This document shows, piece by piece, positions 31,256 through 40,880 of a DNA stretch of 64,000 nucleotides. Positions within the stretch are counted from its first letter, which is position 1. Each line of letters opens with the position of its first letter. Both the position numbers and the translations under genes were made by a program. Below the pieces are notes generated by a model that saw only the letters and a list, made by a program, of their open reading frames with translations, made no database searches and was not told the origin of the DNA. The stretch is from JADGHX01 sp963837755. Its GTDB lineage: Bacteria; Pseudomonadota; Gammaproteobacteria; Steroidobacterales; Steroidobacteraceae. The stretch covers positions 1,364,001-1,428,000 of the forward strand of contig CAWIOP010000001.1 in NCBI GenBank assembly GCA_963837755.1. Reading direction: 5' to 3'.

Positions 31256-32620
31256 GTGAGCGCTGCACGGCTGCCCGTCTTCGATCGCCGGCGCGCTGGC
31301 GTGCTGCTGCACCTGAGCTCGCTCGGAGCATGCGCTTGGGCGCGGCGGCCGCGCGTTCATCGACTGGCTGGCCGACGCGGGCTTCACCGTGTGGCAGTTC
31401 CTGCCGGTAGGGCCCGACGGGCGCGGACGGCTCGCCTTACTGGGTGCGCTCCGACTCCGCCGGCAATCCCGCTTTGCTCGACGCCGCCGAGCTGCCCGCA
31501 TTCGAAGCGCGATGACTACCGCGCCTTCCTCGCAGCGTCGAAGCGCTGGCTGGACGACTACGTTCTGTTCGAGGCGCTGAGCGCACCGTCATAAGGGCGC
31601 GCCCTGGTGGAGCTGGCCTGTGGAGTATGCGCGACCGGGAGCCCGCCGCGCTCGAGCGCGTCGCGCGAGCTCGCCGCCGACATTGAGCGCATGAAGCGCG
31701 AGCAGTTTGCGTTTGCATGGCAGTGGGCGCGCTTGCGCGACCATGCGCATCGTCGCGGGCGTGCGCCTGTTCGGCGACCTGCCGTTCTACGTGGCGTCCG
31801 GATTCCGCGGAGACCTGGGCGCACCGCGAGCAGTTCCAGCTGGATGGCAACGGCCGCGCCACCGCGGTTCGCGGCGTGCCGCCGGATTACTTTTCCGACA
31901 CAGGCCAGCTCTGGGGCAATCCCGCTGTATGACTGGCGCGTCATGCGTCGCGATGGCTTCACGTTCTGGCGCGGGCGCGTGGCGCGTCAGCTCGAGCGCG
32001 TGGACCTGCTGCGCATCGATCACTTCCGCGCGCTTTGCGCGCACTGGTCCGTGCCGGCGGATGCGCCGGACGCGCGCGGCGGCACGTGGAAACGAACGCC
32101 CGGGCGCATGTTGCTCAAGGTGCTGCGCGAGGAATGCGGCGACCTGCCCATCGTCGCCGAAGACCTCGGCGTCATCACGCCGAGTGTCGAAGCGCTTCGC
32201 AAAGGCTTCGGCCTGCCGGGCATGCGAGTGCTGCAGTTCGGCTTCGGCGGCAAGCCGGACGACTTGCATCTGCCTCACATGCACAGCCGCGACAGCATCG
32301 TGTACACGGGCACGCACGACAACGACACCACGGTCGGCTGGTATCTCAGCCTCGACAGCGAGACGCTCAGACGCGTCGATTTCTTCCTGAGCGTGACGCC
32401 CGGTGCCATGCCCGAAGCGCTCATGCGTGCCGCGCTCGGCTCGGTGGGGCGGCTCGCCATCATTCCGATGCAGGACATGCTCGGCCTGGGCTCCGAAGCA
32501 CGTCTCAACATGCCTGGTACGTCGGTTGGCAACTGGACGTGGCGATTGCCGCACGGCGCGCTGAGCGCGGATCTTGCGAGGCAATTCGCGCTGTTGAACC
32601 GGGTGTTTGCCCGTTCGTGA
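31256..32620 (+). CDS. malQ: 4-alpha-glucanotransferase (amylomaltase), frameshifted at 5' end
   Basis: GH77 amylomaltase that would transfer maltooligosaccharide units and release glucose. The GTG start at 31256 opens SAARLPVFDRRRAGVLLHLS. The first 220 codons are broken near 31330, 31430, 31490, 31600, 31640, 31740, 31805 and 31925. The second half is intact and shows VRLFGDLPFYVA, VDLLRIDHFRAL (nucleophile region), IVAEDLGVITPSVEALRKGF and YTGTHDNDTTVGWY. At about 455 residues it is on the short side for MalQ. It follows the GH57 gene on the same strand. Confidence 0.92.
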
Positions 32621-32750
32621 GCCGGCGGGACGCGCGGGCGTGATCGCGTTCGCCTCTGGGCGGGCATTGCCTTTGCTACCATCCGCCCGCGATGCTCATT
32701 GACCGGTCTTCCGTCCGGTCCTTCGTTCGGATTTTCGTGCAGGAGGCCTC

Positions 32751-33209
32751 TTGAGAGCCGTTTCGCCATCGGTGTCGATTGTCGCGTGCCTGCTGCTCGG
32801 CGGCTGCTCGCTGTTGGTGCCGAAGCTCGAAACGCCGAAGCTCTCCGTGGTGAACGTCGAGCTGCAGAAGAGCGACCTGTGGGAACAGCGCCTCAGGGTG
32901 CGCATGCGCGTGGTGAATCCGAACGACCGGCCCATCCCCGTGAAAGGCCTCACCTGTGCGCTCGAAGTGCAGGGGCAGGAGCTGGCGCACGGCGTTTCCG
33001 GCGCTTCCTTCAACGTGCCCGCGTTCGGCGAGGCCGAGTTCGACATGAACATGACAGCGAACATGGCCAGCGCGCTGCTGCGGCTGCTCGGCCGCGGCGA
33101 GCCGCTCGGCGAGCAGGTGGAATATCGCGTGAAGGGCAGGATCTCGCTGTCGGAAGGGCTGCTGCGCTCGATTCCGTTCGAGGATCGAGGCACGTTCAAG
33201 CTGCGGTAA
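32751..33209 (+). CDS. LEA type 2 family lipoprotein
   Basis: Protein of 152 residues with an unusual TTG start preceded by GCAGGAGG. A lipoprotein signal ends in CLLLGGCS, so it is probably lipid-anchored in the envelope. The rest is an LEA14/WHy-type beta-sandwich (LSVVNVELQKSDLWEQRLRV; VNPNDRPIPVKGLTCALEVQ). The family is linked to desiccation and stress tolerance, but bacterial members are uncharacterised. It lies inside the glycogen locus between malQ and the convergent glgA; whether it takes part in glucan metabolism is not indicated. Confidence 0.8.
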   Translation: MRAVSPSVSIVACLLLGGCSLLVPKLETPKLSVVNVELQKSDLWEQRLRVRMRVVNPNDRPIPVKGLTCALEVQGQELAHGVSGASFNVPAFGEAEFDMNMTANMASALLRLLGRGEPLGEQVEYRVKGRISLSEGLLRSIPFEDRGTFKLR

Positions 33210-33217
33210 TTCATTTG

Positions 33218-33243
33218 GAAAAAGTGGCCTTCGGCCCTTTTTC
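33218..33243. terminator. Bidirectional terminator between LEA lipoprotein gene and glgA
   Basis: GAAAAAGTGGCC pairs with GGCCCTTTTTC around a short TTC loop, leaving one bulged T. The A-run and T-run on the two arms allow termination in both directions, between two convergent genes. Confidence 0.75.
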
Positions 33244-33309
33244 GGACAGTGGCTCCGCTTCCCGCCGCAAAAGGCGCGACTTTTGCGGCGTGCGCAGCGG
33301 CGTGCGCAG

Positions 33310-34788
33310 CTACGGCAGCACTCCGTTGGCCGGAGCTTTCAGCAGCTTCTCGTAGAGCTTCACGTATAGCGCGGCCTGATGGTGCCAGGAGAAGTCCTGC
33401 GCCATGCCGTTGCGGATGATGCGTGCCCAGTGCGCGGGTTGCGCGTACAGGTCCAATGCGGTGTTCATCGCCCACTCGAGCGCTTCTGAATCGAAGTCTT
33501 CGAACACGATGCCGGTGCCGCGGCCGGTGGCCGGGTCGTAGGGCACCACGGAGTCCGCCAGCCCACCGGTCTTGCGCACGATGGGCACCGTGCCGTAGCG
33601 CAGGCTGTACATCTGGTTGAGTCCGCACGGCTCATAGAGCGAAGGCATCAGGAACATGTCCGTGGCCGCCTCGATGAGATGCGCCAGCGGGTCGTTGTAG
33701 CCGCGCGTGAAGTGCACACGGCCCGGGAAATCACTCTGCAGCTTCTCGAAGAAGCGCTCGTATTTCGCCTCGCCGCTGCCGAGCACGACGAACGCGAAGT
33801 CGCGCCACGCGAGCAGCTCCGGCAGCGACTCGAACAGCAGGTCGTGCCCTTTCTGCGCGGCCATGCGGCTCACGATGCCGAAGAGCGGCGTGTCGGGGCC
33901 TGCCTCGAGATTGAAGCGCGCGATGATCTCGTGCTTGAGCGCCGCCTTGCCCGCCATGTTCTGGGCGTCGAAGTGGTGATCGAGATAACGGTCGTGCCGC
34001 GGATCCCACTCATCGTAGTCCACACCGTTCAGGATGCCGCTCACCACGCTTGCGCGGGCGCGCAGGTCGTTCTGCAGGCCCATGCCGTACTGGTCGGTGG
34101 CGATCTCGCGCGCGTGCGTGGGGCTCACGGTGGTGATGGCATCCGCGTACAGGATGCCGTGCCGGAGCGGGTTGACGTGGCCGGCGCGCAGGTCGTCCTG
34201 ATGCAGCAGGTAGCTCTTCGCCCCGAGGCCCAGGTCGCCCGCCAGATGTGAGCTGAACATGCCCTGGTAGCCGATGTTGTGGATGGTGAGCACCGACTTC
34301 GTGTTCGCGAACAGCCGGTCCCAGTCGTAGAGCGCTTTGAGGAACAACGGGCCGAACGCGGTGTGCCAGTCGTTGCAGTGAACGATGGCGGGGCTCCACC
34401 TCATGTGCTGGCAGCACTCGAGCGCAGCGCGCGTGAGCACGAGAAAGCGCAGGTGCTCGTCAACGTCGGTGGTGTAGAGGGAGGTGCGGCTGTAGAGCAC
34501 CGGGCAGTCGATGAGATAGAAGGTGGCAGTGGACCCAGGCAGGTGGCCCGCGAGCACCGAGTAGCGATAGCGATGCGGGCCGAGCTCGAGCGGCACGTCC
34601 TGCAGGAACTCGACGGCGCGCAGGCTGAGCTGCGAGCAGTCGATTGCTGAATACAGCGGCGTGAACAGGCGCACGTCGTGCCCGGCCGAGTGAAGGTGCT
34701 TCGTGAGTGCCCCGGAAACTTCGGCGAGGCCGCCAGTCTTGGAAAGAGGTGCGACTTCGCTGGCGATGAGACAGACGTTCAGTGGCAT
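33310..34788 (-). CDS. glgA: Glycogen synthase (ADP-glucose type)
   Basis: GT5 glycogen synthase, 492 residues from the ATG at 34788 (an in-frame ATG at 34812 would add eight). It shows the substrate loop SEVAPLSKTGGLAEVSGAL, VHCNDWHTAF, VLTIHNIGYQGMF, GILNGVDYDEWDP, IVSRMAAQKGHDLL and the C-terminal FLMPSLYEPCGLNQMYSLRY motif. It extends alpha-1,4-glucan from the ADP-glucose made by GlgC. The frame is intact, unlike the neighbouring glg genes. It is convergent with the upstream part of the locus. Confidence 0.95.
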   Translation of the reverse strand: MPLNVCLIASEVAPLSKTGGLAEVSGALTKHLHSAGHDVRLFTPLYSAIDCSQLSLRAVEFLQDVPLELGPHRYRYSVLAGHLPGSTATFYLIDCPVLYSRTSLYTTDVDEHLRFLVLTRAALECCQHMRWSPAIVHCNDWHTAFGPLFLKALYDWDRLFANTKSVLTIHNIGYQGMFSSHLAGDLGLGAKSYLLHQDDLRAGHVNPLRHGILYADAITTVSPTHAREIATDQYGMGLQNDLRARASVVSGILNGVDYDEWDPRHDRYLDHHFDAQNMAGKAALKHEIIARFNLEAGPDTPLFGIVSRMAAQKGHDLLFESLPELLAWRDFAFVVLGSGEAKYERFFEKLQSDFPGRVHFTRGYNDPLAHLIEAATDMFLMPSLYEPCGLNQMYSLRYGTVPIVRKTGGLADSVVPYDPATGRGTGIVFEDFDSEALEWAMNTALDLYAQPAHWARIIRNGMAQDFSWHHQAALYVKLYEKLLKAPANGVLP

Positions 34789-34913
34789 ACCGGCACGCGA
34801 AGCATCATGCAAGGCTGGGTCGATTCGGGGCGCAAAGTCTACAATCCGCGTCCGATTGGAGTCTGTAGACTCGTGCGCACTCTGCCATGTATCCGCAAGG
34901 GAACTCGCGAACG

Positions 34914-35183
34914 ATGCGTCGTTTTCTGATCGCGCTCACGCTCGTGTTGCTGGTCGCCGTGTCCGTAGGCATCGGCGTGCTGGTGGCAGGGTGGCCGCAC
35001 TGGCAGGAGATGTGGTTCCAGGCAGGCAGCGCAGCCGCGCATTCAGGGAGGAATTCAAGCCAGCGCCGTCAGGTATTTCGGCAGCATTTCACGCCAGGTC
35101 GCCCATGCATGGGGGTAGTTGCGGCCCCAAAGGTCCAGGTGGTTCGGCACGCCGCGCGTGCCCAGCGCCTGCGCAAGTCGTAG
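34914..35183 (+). CDS. Small single-pass membrane protein (uncertain end)
   Basis: Frame of 89 codons starting MRRFLIALTLVLLVAVSVGI with a clear N-terminal hydrophobic helix, then GWPHWQEMWFQAG. The last 43 codons overlap the 3' end of the convergent esterase-like gene and look like its antisense, so the true end may be near 35060 with a frame change. No family was recognised. It is divergent from glgA. Confidence 0.35.
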   Translation: MRRFLIALTLVLLVAVSVGIGVLVAGWPHWQEMWFQAGSAAAHSGRNSSQRRQVFRQHFTPGRPCMGVVAAPKVQVVRHAARAQRLRKS

Positions 35184-35831
35184 CGATTCCGAAGGCTGCT
35201 CGAAGTCGCCTTCGCCGCATGCAATGTGCACGAAGCGGCGACGCAGGGCGGTGAGCCCGGGGCTTTCCGGCAAGTGCGGCACGTAGTGCAGGGGTGAGAC
35301 GGACTCCGCTTCCACCGTTGGCGCGTCGCGCAGGTACTTCGACACATCGAACGAGCCGCTCAGGGCAATGGCGGCTCGAAATACATCCGGATGCCGGCAC
35401 AGCGTGGCCACGGCGCTGAAGGCGCCGAAGGCCGCGCCGGCCGTGACAATCTCGATGGCGTCGTTCTGGCAGTCGCGTCGAATGTGCGGTACCACTTCGT
35501 CGTAGACGAACGCTTCGCAGGCTCGCTGCGCGCGCACGCATTGCTCGGGAGTGCCGGTGCCCCGCAGCCACCCGCGCGCTGCCAGGCCGTCCAGGGAAAA
35601 TACCTTGATGCGGCCCGCTTCCACGAGTGTGTTGATCGCCTCGATGAGCCCAAATCGCTCCACTTCTTCGAAGTCGCCACCGGCGGTGGGGAACAGCAGC
35701 ACCGGGGTGCCGTAGTGCCCCCAGCGCGAAAGCCGGGCGGCCGGCAGCCCGCCTGGCCAGGTGGAGGGCAGCGACGATGACAGGGACGACGACAGCGTCG
35801 CCGAAGTCCAGCTCCAGGTCTCTTTCTGCAT
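35055..35831 (-). CDS. Esterase-fold protein lacking the nucleophile serine
   Basis: Alpha/beta-hydrolase of the putative-esterase (EstD-like) family, 258 residues. Fold landmarks are GHYGTPVLLFPTAGGDFEEV, IKVFSLDGLA, CRHPDVFRAAIALSGSFDV and a C-terminal HAWATWREMLPKYL with the likely catalytic histidine. At the nucleophile elbow, where relatives usually have G-x-S-F-G, this protein reads TAGAAFGAF, so alanine (GCC) replaces serine. It may be a non-catalytic member, or an unrecognised error at that codon. The first 25 residues are low in family similarity, and the start at 35831 is uncertain. Confidence 0.75.
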   Translation of the reverse strand: MQKETWSWTSATLSSSLSSSLPSTWPGGLPAARLSRWGHYGTPVLLFPTAGGDFEEVERFGLIEAINTLVEAGRIKVFSLDGLAARGWLRGTGTPEQCVRAQRACEAFVYDEVVPHIRRDCQNDAIEIVTAGAAFGAFSAVATLCRHPDVFRAAIALSGSFDVSKYLRDAPTVEAESVSPLHYVPHLPESPGLTALRRRFVHIACGEGDFEQPSESLRLAQALGTRGVPNHLDLWGRNYPHAWATWREMLPKYLTALA

Positions 35832-35954
35832 GCGCAGGTCTTTGGCGGCGTCAGGGCGGGCGTTTGTTGGCGAGCAAGAGTCAATTTACCATCGGACGCT
35901 TCCGCCATGAGCCACAGCAAGAAACGGGTCGCGCGAAAAAAAGGGGCCGCTACC

Positions 35955-36863
35955 ATGCGGCCCATGCAAAACGTAATGCCTGACAACTTCGTGGACAGCC
36001 GGGACTTCGCGCGCATCGCGCGGGCCATCCGCTTCATCGACGAGCATTTCCGCGAGCAGCCGCGGCTCGACGATGTGGCGACGCACGCGGGCTTGTCCGA
36101 GTTTCACTTCAACCGTCTGTTCCGCCGCTGGGCTGGCGTGACGCCCAAGCAATACCTGGCGGCCGTCACGGGCGCGGCCGCGCGCGATGCGCTCGCGGGC
36201 CAGGCGTCCGTGCTCGACGCCGCCTATTCAGTGGGCCTCTCTGGCCCGGGCCGCCTGCACGATCTCGTTGTCACGCTCGATGCGATGACGCCGGGAGAGA
36301 TCAAGGCGCAGGGGCAGGGCACTATCGTGCGATTCGGCTTCAGCAACACGCCGTTCGGGCGCGCGCTGTTCGCCGCGACGGCGCGCGGCCTTTCTCATCT
36401 GGGCTTCGTGGACACCGCAGGCGATGCCGCGGCCCTGGAAGAGTTGAAGGCGAATGCTCCCCGCGCTCGATTCGAGCGGGACGACGACCAGGCTCGCGAG
36501 CTGGCCACGCGCATCTGGGGCGGCGCCGCGGGCACGCGCGCGCCGCTGCGGCTCAACGTGAGCGGCACCAACTTCCAGCTCAAGGTGTGGCAGGCACTCG
36601 TCGGGCTGGGCAGCCGCGACCGCACGAGCTACGGCGAGCTTGCGACTTCGATTGGCTGTGCCGGCAGCTCACGCGCGGTGGGAGGCGCGGTGGGAGCCAA
36701 CCCGGTGGCGTGGCTCATTCCTTGTCATCATGTATTGCGCAGTAGCGGTGGGCTCGGCGGTTATCACTGGGGCGAGGATCGCAAGCGCGCGATGCTGGCC
36801 TGGGAGGCCGTGGCGGAAGGCACGGCGCCACGTGCGGCAATCACCAGAGCCGCCGCTCGCTGA
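35955..36863 (+). CDS. AraC-type regulator/methylated-DNA-cysteine methyltransferase (Ada-like)
   Basis: Protein of about 300 residues combining an N-terminal AraC helix-turn-helix domain (VATHAGLSEFHFNRLFRRW, then VTPKQYL) with a C-terminal O6-alkylguanine-DNA methyltransferase. The acceptor cysteine motif is LIPCHHVL, preceded by GTNFQLKVWQAL and the DNA-binding SYGELATSIG. The zinc-binding N-terminal domain that senses methylphosphotriesters in Escherichia coli Ada is absent, so this is the shorter regulator/repair fusion common in proteobacteria. Several in-frame ATGs (35955, 35964, 35976) could be the start. It probably repairs alkylated guanine and controls its own or repair genes. Confidence 0.88.
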   Translation: MRPMQNVMPDNFVDSRDFARIARAIRFIDEHFREQPRLDDVATHAGLSEFHFNRLFRRWAGVTPKQYLAAVTGAAARDALAGQASVLDAAYSVGLSGPGRLHDLVVTLDAMTPGEIKAQGQGTIVRFGFSNTPFGRALFAATARGLSHLGFVDTAGDAAALEELKANAPRARFERDDDQARELATRIWGGAAGTRAPLRLNVSGTNFQLKVWQALVGLGSRDRTSYGELATSIGCAGSSRAVGGAVGANPVAWLIPCHHVLRSSGGLGGYHWGEDRKRAMLAWEAVAEGTAPRAAITRAAAR

Positions 36864-36991
36864 GAATTCCAGCAGTTTCGGCAACTGAAAGGCGCTTCGT
36901 GACCGCATGATGCATCTCGTGCCGGCGCGTTTTTTCTTTGTCGCACTTCGATGCGATACTCGGGCGGCCTTTTTTCGCAACGCCCTCTCCC

Positions 36992-38194
36992 ATGGCCGAC
37001 GTCCGCAATATCGTTACGACCGTCAGTGTCGCGATCGCTCTGGTCGCTGTCGGTTGGGCGTATTACGCCACGCGCGCCGAAAAGAACGAGCCGCGTAGGT
37101 CCGGCGACCGGCCCGTGGCAGTAGCGAGCTCATCAGGCGAACCGTCTTCGCGGCGCCAGCCCGCCGCGCCGGGCGATGCCGTTGCCAGCACCGGCTCGCG
37201 CGCCGCGCTCGGCGGCCCGGTGGCCGTGATCGCCGTGGTGGTGAAATCCGAGCGGCTCGCGTCCCAGATCAACGCGCTCGGCACCGCCCACGCCAACGAG
37301 GCGGTGGAGGTCACGTCCAAGGCTTCGAACACCGTCGCCTCCGTGCGTTTCGTGGATGGCCAGCGCGTGAGCAAGGGCCAGGTGCTCGTGGAGCTCGACT
37401 CCGCGCAGGCCCGCGCGGATCTCGCTGCTGCCGAAGCCGCCAGCGCGGAGAGTGCCAGCCAGGTCAAGCGCAGCAGGGAGCTGATCGACACCGGTGTGAT
37501 CAGCGCGTCCCAATTCGAGCAACTCGAAGCCACCATGAAGGCGAACGACGCGCGCGTCGCCGCCGCGCGCGCGCGCGTGGCTGACACCATCATCCGCGCG
37601 CCGTTCGCGGGCCGTGTGGGGTTGCGCCGCGTGAGCGTGGGCACCCTCGTGAACCCGGGCACCACCATCGCCACGCTCGACGATCTCAGCGTCATGAAGG
37701 TGGATTTCATGGTGCCGGAGAACTTCCTCGCCGGGCTGCGCGAGGGTCTCAAGGTGAGCGCCACCGCCGCCGCGTTCCCGGGCCGCGAATTCGTGGGCAC
37801 GGTGACGGCGGTGGAGTCCCGCATCGATCCCGTGAGCCGCTCGGCAACGGTGCGCGCTCACGTGCCGAACCCAGACCTGGCCCTGAAGCCCGGCATGTTC
37901 CTGAACGTGAGCCTCGCGCGCGACGAGCACGACGCCCTCATGGTCGCCGAGGCGGCGCTCGTGCCCGAACAGAGCCGGCAGTTCCTGTTCGTGGTGGAGG
38001 ACGGCCGCGCCACACGGCGCGAGGTGCGCATCGGTCGTCGTCAGCCGGGCCGCGTCGAGGTGGTGGCGGGGTTGCAGGCAGGCGAGCAGGTCATCGTGGA
38101 AGGCACACAGAAGGTGCGGGAGGGCGGCGCGGTGCGCATCCTCGATCGCCCTCCGGCTGAGGTCGAGCCTGCGGATGCCGTCGGCTCGGGCTGA
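36992..38194 (+). CDS. RND efflux periplasmic adaptor (membrane fusion protein)
   Basis: HlyD/MexE-type adaptor of 400 residues. An N-terminal anchor helix (IVTTVSVAIALVAVGWAYY) precedes the lipoyl/beta-barrel region (VTSKASNTVASVRFVDGQRV, SKGQVLVELDSAQARADLAA), a coiled-coil hairpin and DTIIRAPFAGRVGLRRVSVG. It would join an inner-membrane RND pump to an outer-membrane channel. No pump gene follows: the next gene is an M32 peptidase, and a hairpin at 38217-38233 lies after the stop. The pump must be encoded elsewhere, or it was lost or dropped by assembly. Confidence 0.88.
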   Translation: MADVRNIVTTVSVAIALVAVGWAYYATRAEKNEPRRSGDRPVAVASSSGEPSSRRQPAAPGDAVASTGSRAALGGPVAVIAVVVKSERLASQINALGTAHANEAVEVTSKASNTVASVRFVDGQRVSKGQVLVELDSAQARADLAAAEAASAESASQVKRSRELIDTGVISASQFEQLEATMKANDARVAAARARVADTIIRAPFAGRVGLRRVSVGTLVNPGTTIATLDDLSVMKVDFMVPENFLAGLREGLKVSATAAAFPGREFVGTVTAVESRIDPVSRSATVRAHVPNPDLALKPGMFLNVSLARDEHDALMVAEAALVPEQSRQFLFVVEDGRATRREVRIGRRQPGRVEVVAGLQAGEQVIVEGTQKVREGGAVRILDRPPAEVEPADAVGSG

Positions 38195-38475
38195 GTCGAC
38201 GTAATCCGTGTTTTGGCCCCGATTCCATCGGGGGATTGACGCCGATAGGGTGGCTGAGCACCCCCACCTCCGGCCGGCTCGGGCGTGACCGTGTCAACCG
38301 TGTTGCAGGCCGCTAAGTCCTTGTTCGGCAAGGAAAGTAGTGTGCCGAGAGCCGGGTTTCGGCGACCCCGCTGGTACACTGGCGCCACTTCCCCCGCCTC
38401 CCGACCCGTGCCTTCACCGCCTTCTTCCGGTGCTGCGAGTCGGCAGGCCGATCACGAAACGGGTGTTACACCGTC
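38195..38475. other. Intergenic gap with hairpin after the RND adaptor
   Basis: CCCCGAT and ATCGGGG at 38217-38233 form a 7-bp stem with a 3-base loop shortly after the adaptor stop codon. It has no T-run, so it is at most a weak terminator. The remaining bases to 38475 hold no recognisable gene and must contain the promoter of the next gene. Confidence 0.45.
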
Positions 38476-40053
38476 ATGTCAGCCTCGCCTTACAAGCAGC
38501 TCGAGCAGGAGTGGCAGCGCCTGCACGCCTTCCGCGGCGCGCTGTCGCTGCTGCGCTGGGATGCGCGCGGTGATGATGCCGCGCGGCAGCGCCGACGTGC
38601 GCGGCGAGCAGCTCGCGGCGCTCGAGACCGAGCATCACGCGCTGCTGACCGCGCCGAAGATCACGCGCCTGCTCGACCGCGCCCAGGCCAACAGCCAGGG
38701 GCTGGAGGACTGGCAGGTCGCGAACCTGCGCGAGATGCGCCGCCAGCGCGACCACGCCATCGCCACGCCCGTGTCGCTGATCTCGCGCCTGGCCAAGGCC
38801 ACCTCGCGCGCCGAGGCGCACTGGCTCGAGGCGCGCCGCGCAGGGCAAGTTCGCGATCTTCGCGCCGCACCTCGAGGAGGTGCGTGCACCTGGTGCGCGA
38901 CAAGGCGGCGCTGCTCGGCCAGGCGCTGAACCTCGCCGCCCTACGACGCGCTGGTCGACGAGTTCAGCCCCGGGCATCACGCACCGCCGACATCGACGCG
39001 ATGTTCAAGGCGCTGGCGCGCCGCCTGCCGAGCCTGATCCGCGAGGCGCATCGCGCGCCAGGAGACCCGCCCGCTGCTGCCGATCACCGGCAAGTTCACC
39101 GCCGGCAAGCAGCGCGCGCTGGTCGGTCGAGGTCATGAAGGCCGTCGGCTTCCCGTTCGATCGCGGCCGGCTCGATGAGAGCGAGCATCCGTTCACCGAA
39201 GGCGTGCCGGGCGACATCCGCGTCACCACGCGCTTCGATCCCGCCGATCTGTTCTCCGGCCTGCTCGGCGCGCTGCACGAGACCGGCCACGCCATGTACG
39301 ACCTGGGCCTGCCGCAGGACTGGCGCGACCAGCCGGTGGGGCGCGACCGCGGCATGGCGCTGGAGGAGAGCCAGTCGCTGCTGCATCGAGATGATCGTCT
39401 GCCGCAGCCGGCCGTTCGTGCGCTACCTGCAGCCGCTGCTGGAGAAGCACTTCGGCGTCAGCGGGCCGGAGTGGGAGGTCGAGAACCTCTACCGCGCACC
39501 TCACGCGCGTGCGGCGCGGCCTGATCCGCGTCGATGCCGACGAGCTCACCTACCCGCTGCACATCATGCTGCGCTACGAGCTCGAGAAGCAGCTGCTGTC
39601 CGGCGAGCTCGCGGTGCGCGACCTGCCCGAGGCCTGGAATGCCGGCATGGAGCAGCGCCTCGGCATCCGGCCGGCCAACGACGTCGAAGGCTGCCTGCAG
39701 GACATCCACTGGGCGCTCGGCTCCTTCGGCTATTTCCCCTCCTACGCGCTCGGGCGCGGTGATCGCCGCGCAGCTCTACGAGAGCCTGCGCGCGGACGTG
39801 CCGGAGCTCGACGAGCAGCTGGCGCGCGGCGAGTTCGCGCGGCCTGTTCGGCTGGCTGCGCACCAACGTGCACGGCCTCGGCGCGAAGGTGCCGGTGCAG
39901 GAGCTGCATGCAAGCAGCGCCACCGGCAAGCCGCTTGGGCGCCGCACGCGTTCGCTGCGTTACCTCGAAGCCAAGTATCTGGAGGCGCGGCGAGCAGCGC
40001 GCCGCGTGACGCCCGAAGGCAAGCCGGCGCGCGCGACGCGGCGTCGACGGTAG
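38476..40053 (+). CDS. M32 family carboxypeptidase, frameshifted
   Basis: Thermostable-carboxypeptidase-1-type metallopeptidase of about 520 residues, which trims C-terminal residues from peptides in the cytoplasm. The zinc motif is in GALHETGHAMYDLGLPQDW (HETGH), followed by GMALEESQSLLLEMIV, where the third zinc ligand and the HES-like segment lie. The joined frames are otherwise typical from YKQLEQEWQRLHAF to VRYLEAKYLE. Breaks occur near 38575, 38850, 38940, 38970, 39060, 39125, 39390, 39500, 39760, 39840, 39910 and 39950. The last part after the conserved core is uncertain. Confidence 0.88.
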
Positions 40054-40065
40054 AATCAGCCGAGC

Positions 40066-40877
40066 ATGAACGCCGCGTGCGCAGACCCTCGCGCACCCTG
40101 CAGAAGCTGCGGCGCAGCTGCGCGGCGCTGGTCGGCAAGGCCATCGAGGACTACGGCATGATCGCGGCCGGCGATCGCGTCATGGTGTGCCTGTCGGGCG
40201 GCAAGGATTCCTACACGCTGCTCGACATCCTGCTGTCGCTCCAGCGCAGCGCGCCGGTGCGACTTCGAGCTGATCGCGGTGAACCTCGACCAGAAGCAGC
40301 CGGGCTTTCCGGCAGCACGTGCTGCCGGACTACCTGCAGGCGCTCGGCGTGCCGCTTCCACGTCATCGAGCAGGACACCTACAGCGTCGTCAAGCGCGTG
40401 ATTCCCGAGGGCCGCACCATGTGCGGCCTGTGCTCGCGCCTGCGCCGCGGCGCGCTGTACCGCTACGCCGCCGAGAACGGCATCACCAAGATCGCGCTCG
40501 GCCATCATCGCGACGACATCGTCGAGACGCTGTTCCTCAACCTGTTCTTCGGCGGGCGGCTCAAGGCCATGGCGCCCAAGCTGCGCTCCGACGACGGCCG
40601 GCACGTCGTGATCCGCCCGCTGGCCTATGTGGCCGAGCGCGACATCGCCCGCTACGCGCGCGGGCGCGACTTTCCGATCATTCCCTGCAACCTGTGCGGC
40701 TCGCAGGAGAACCTGCAGCGCGCGGCGGTGAAGCGGATGCTCGCGGAGTGGGAGCGCGAGTTTCCCGGGCGCACCGAGTCGATCTTCTCGGCGCTGCGCA
40801 ACGTCGAAGCCGGCGCACCTGGCGGACCCGCGGCTGTTCGATTTCGCGGGCCTCGACGCGCCTGCGCGCGGCAATGA
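40066..40877 (+). CDS. ttcA: tRNA 2-thiocytidine biosynthesis protein TtcA, frameshifted
   Basis: PP-loop ATPase that thiolates cytidine 32 of certain tRNAs. It contains the PP-loop VMVCLSGGKDSYTLLDILL, the iron-sulfur cysteines in MCGLCSRLRRGALYR and IIPCNLCGSQENLQR, and IALGHHRDDIVETLFLNLFF, all nearly identical to E. coli TtcA. Breaks lie near 40110, 40260, 40310, 40355 and 40815. The ATG at 40066 fits if one base is missing shortly after it. The end is taken at the TGA at 40875, three bases before the next gene's likely GTG. Confidence 0.92.
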
Positions 40878-40880
40878 GCT

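Noticed and set aside
23886..32000. Programmed ribosomal frameshifting in the glycogen genes
   Set aside because: Breaks are far too many, occur at varied sites without slippery sequence or a consistent direction, and fall in unrelated enzymes.
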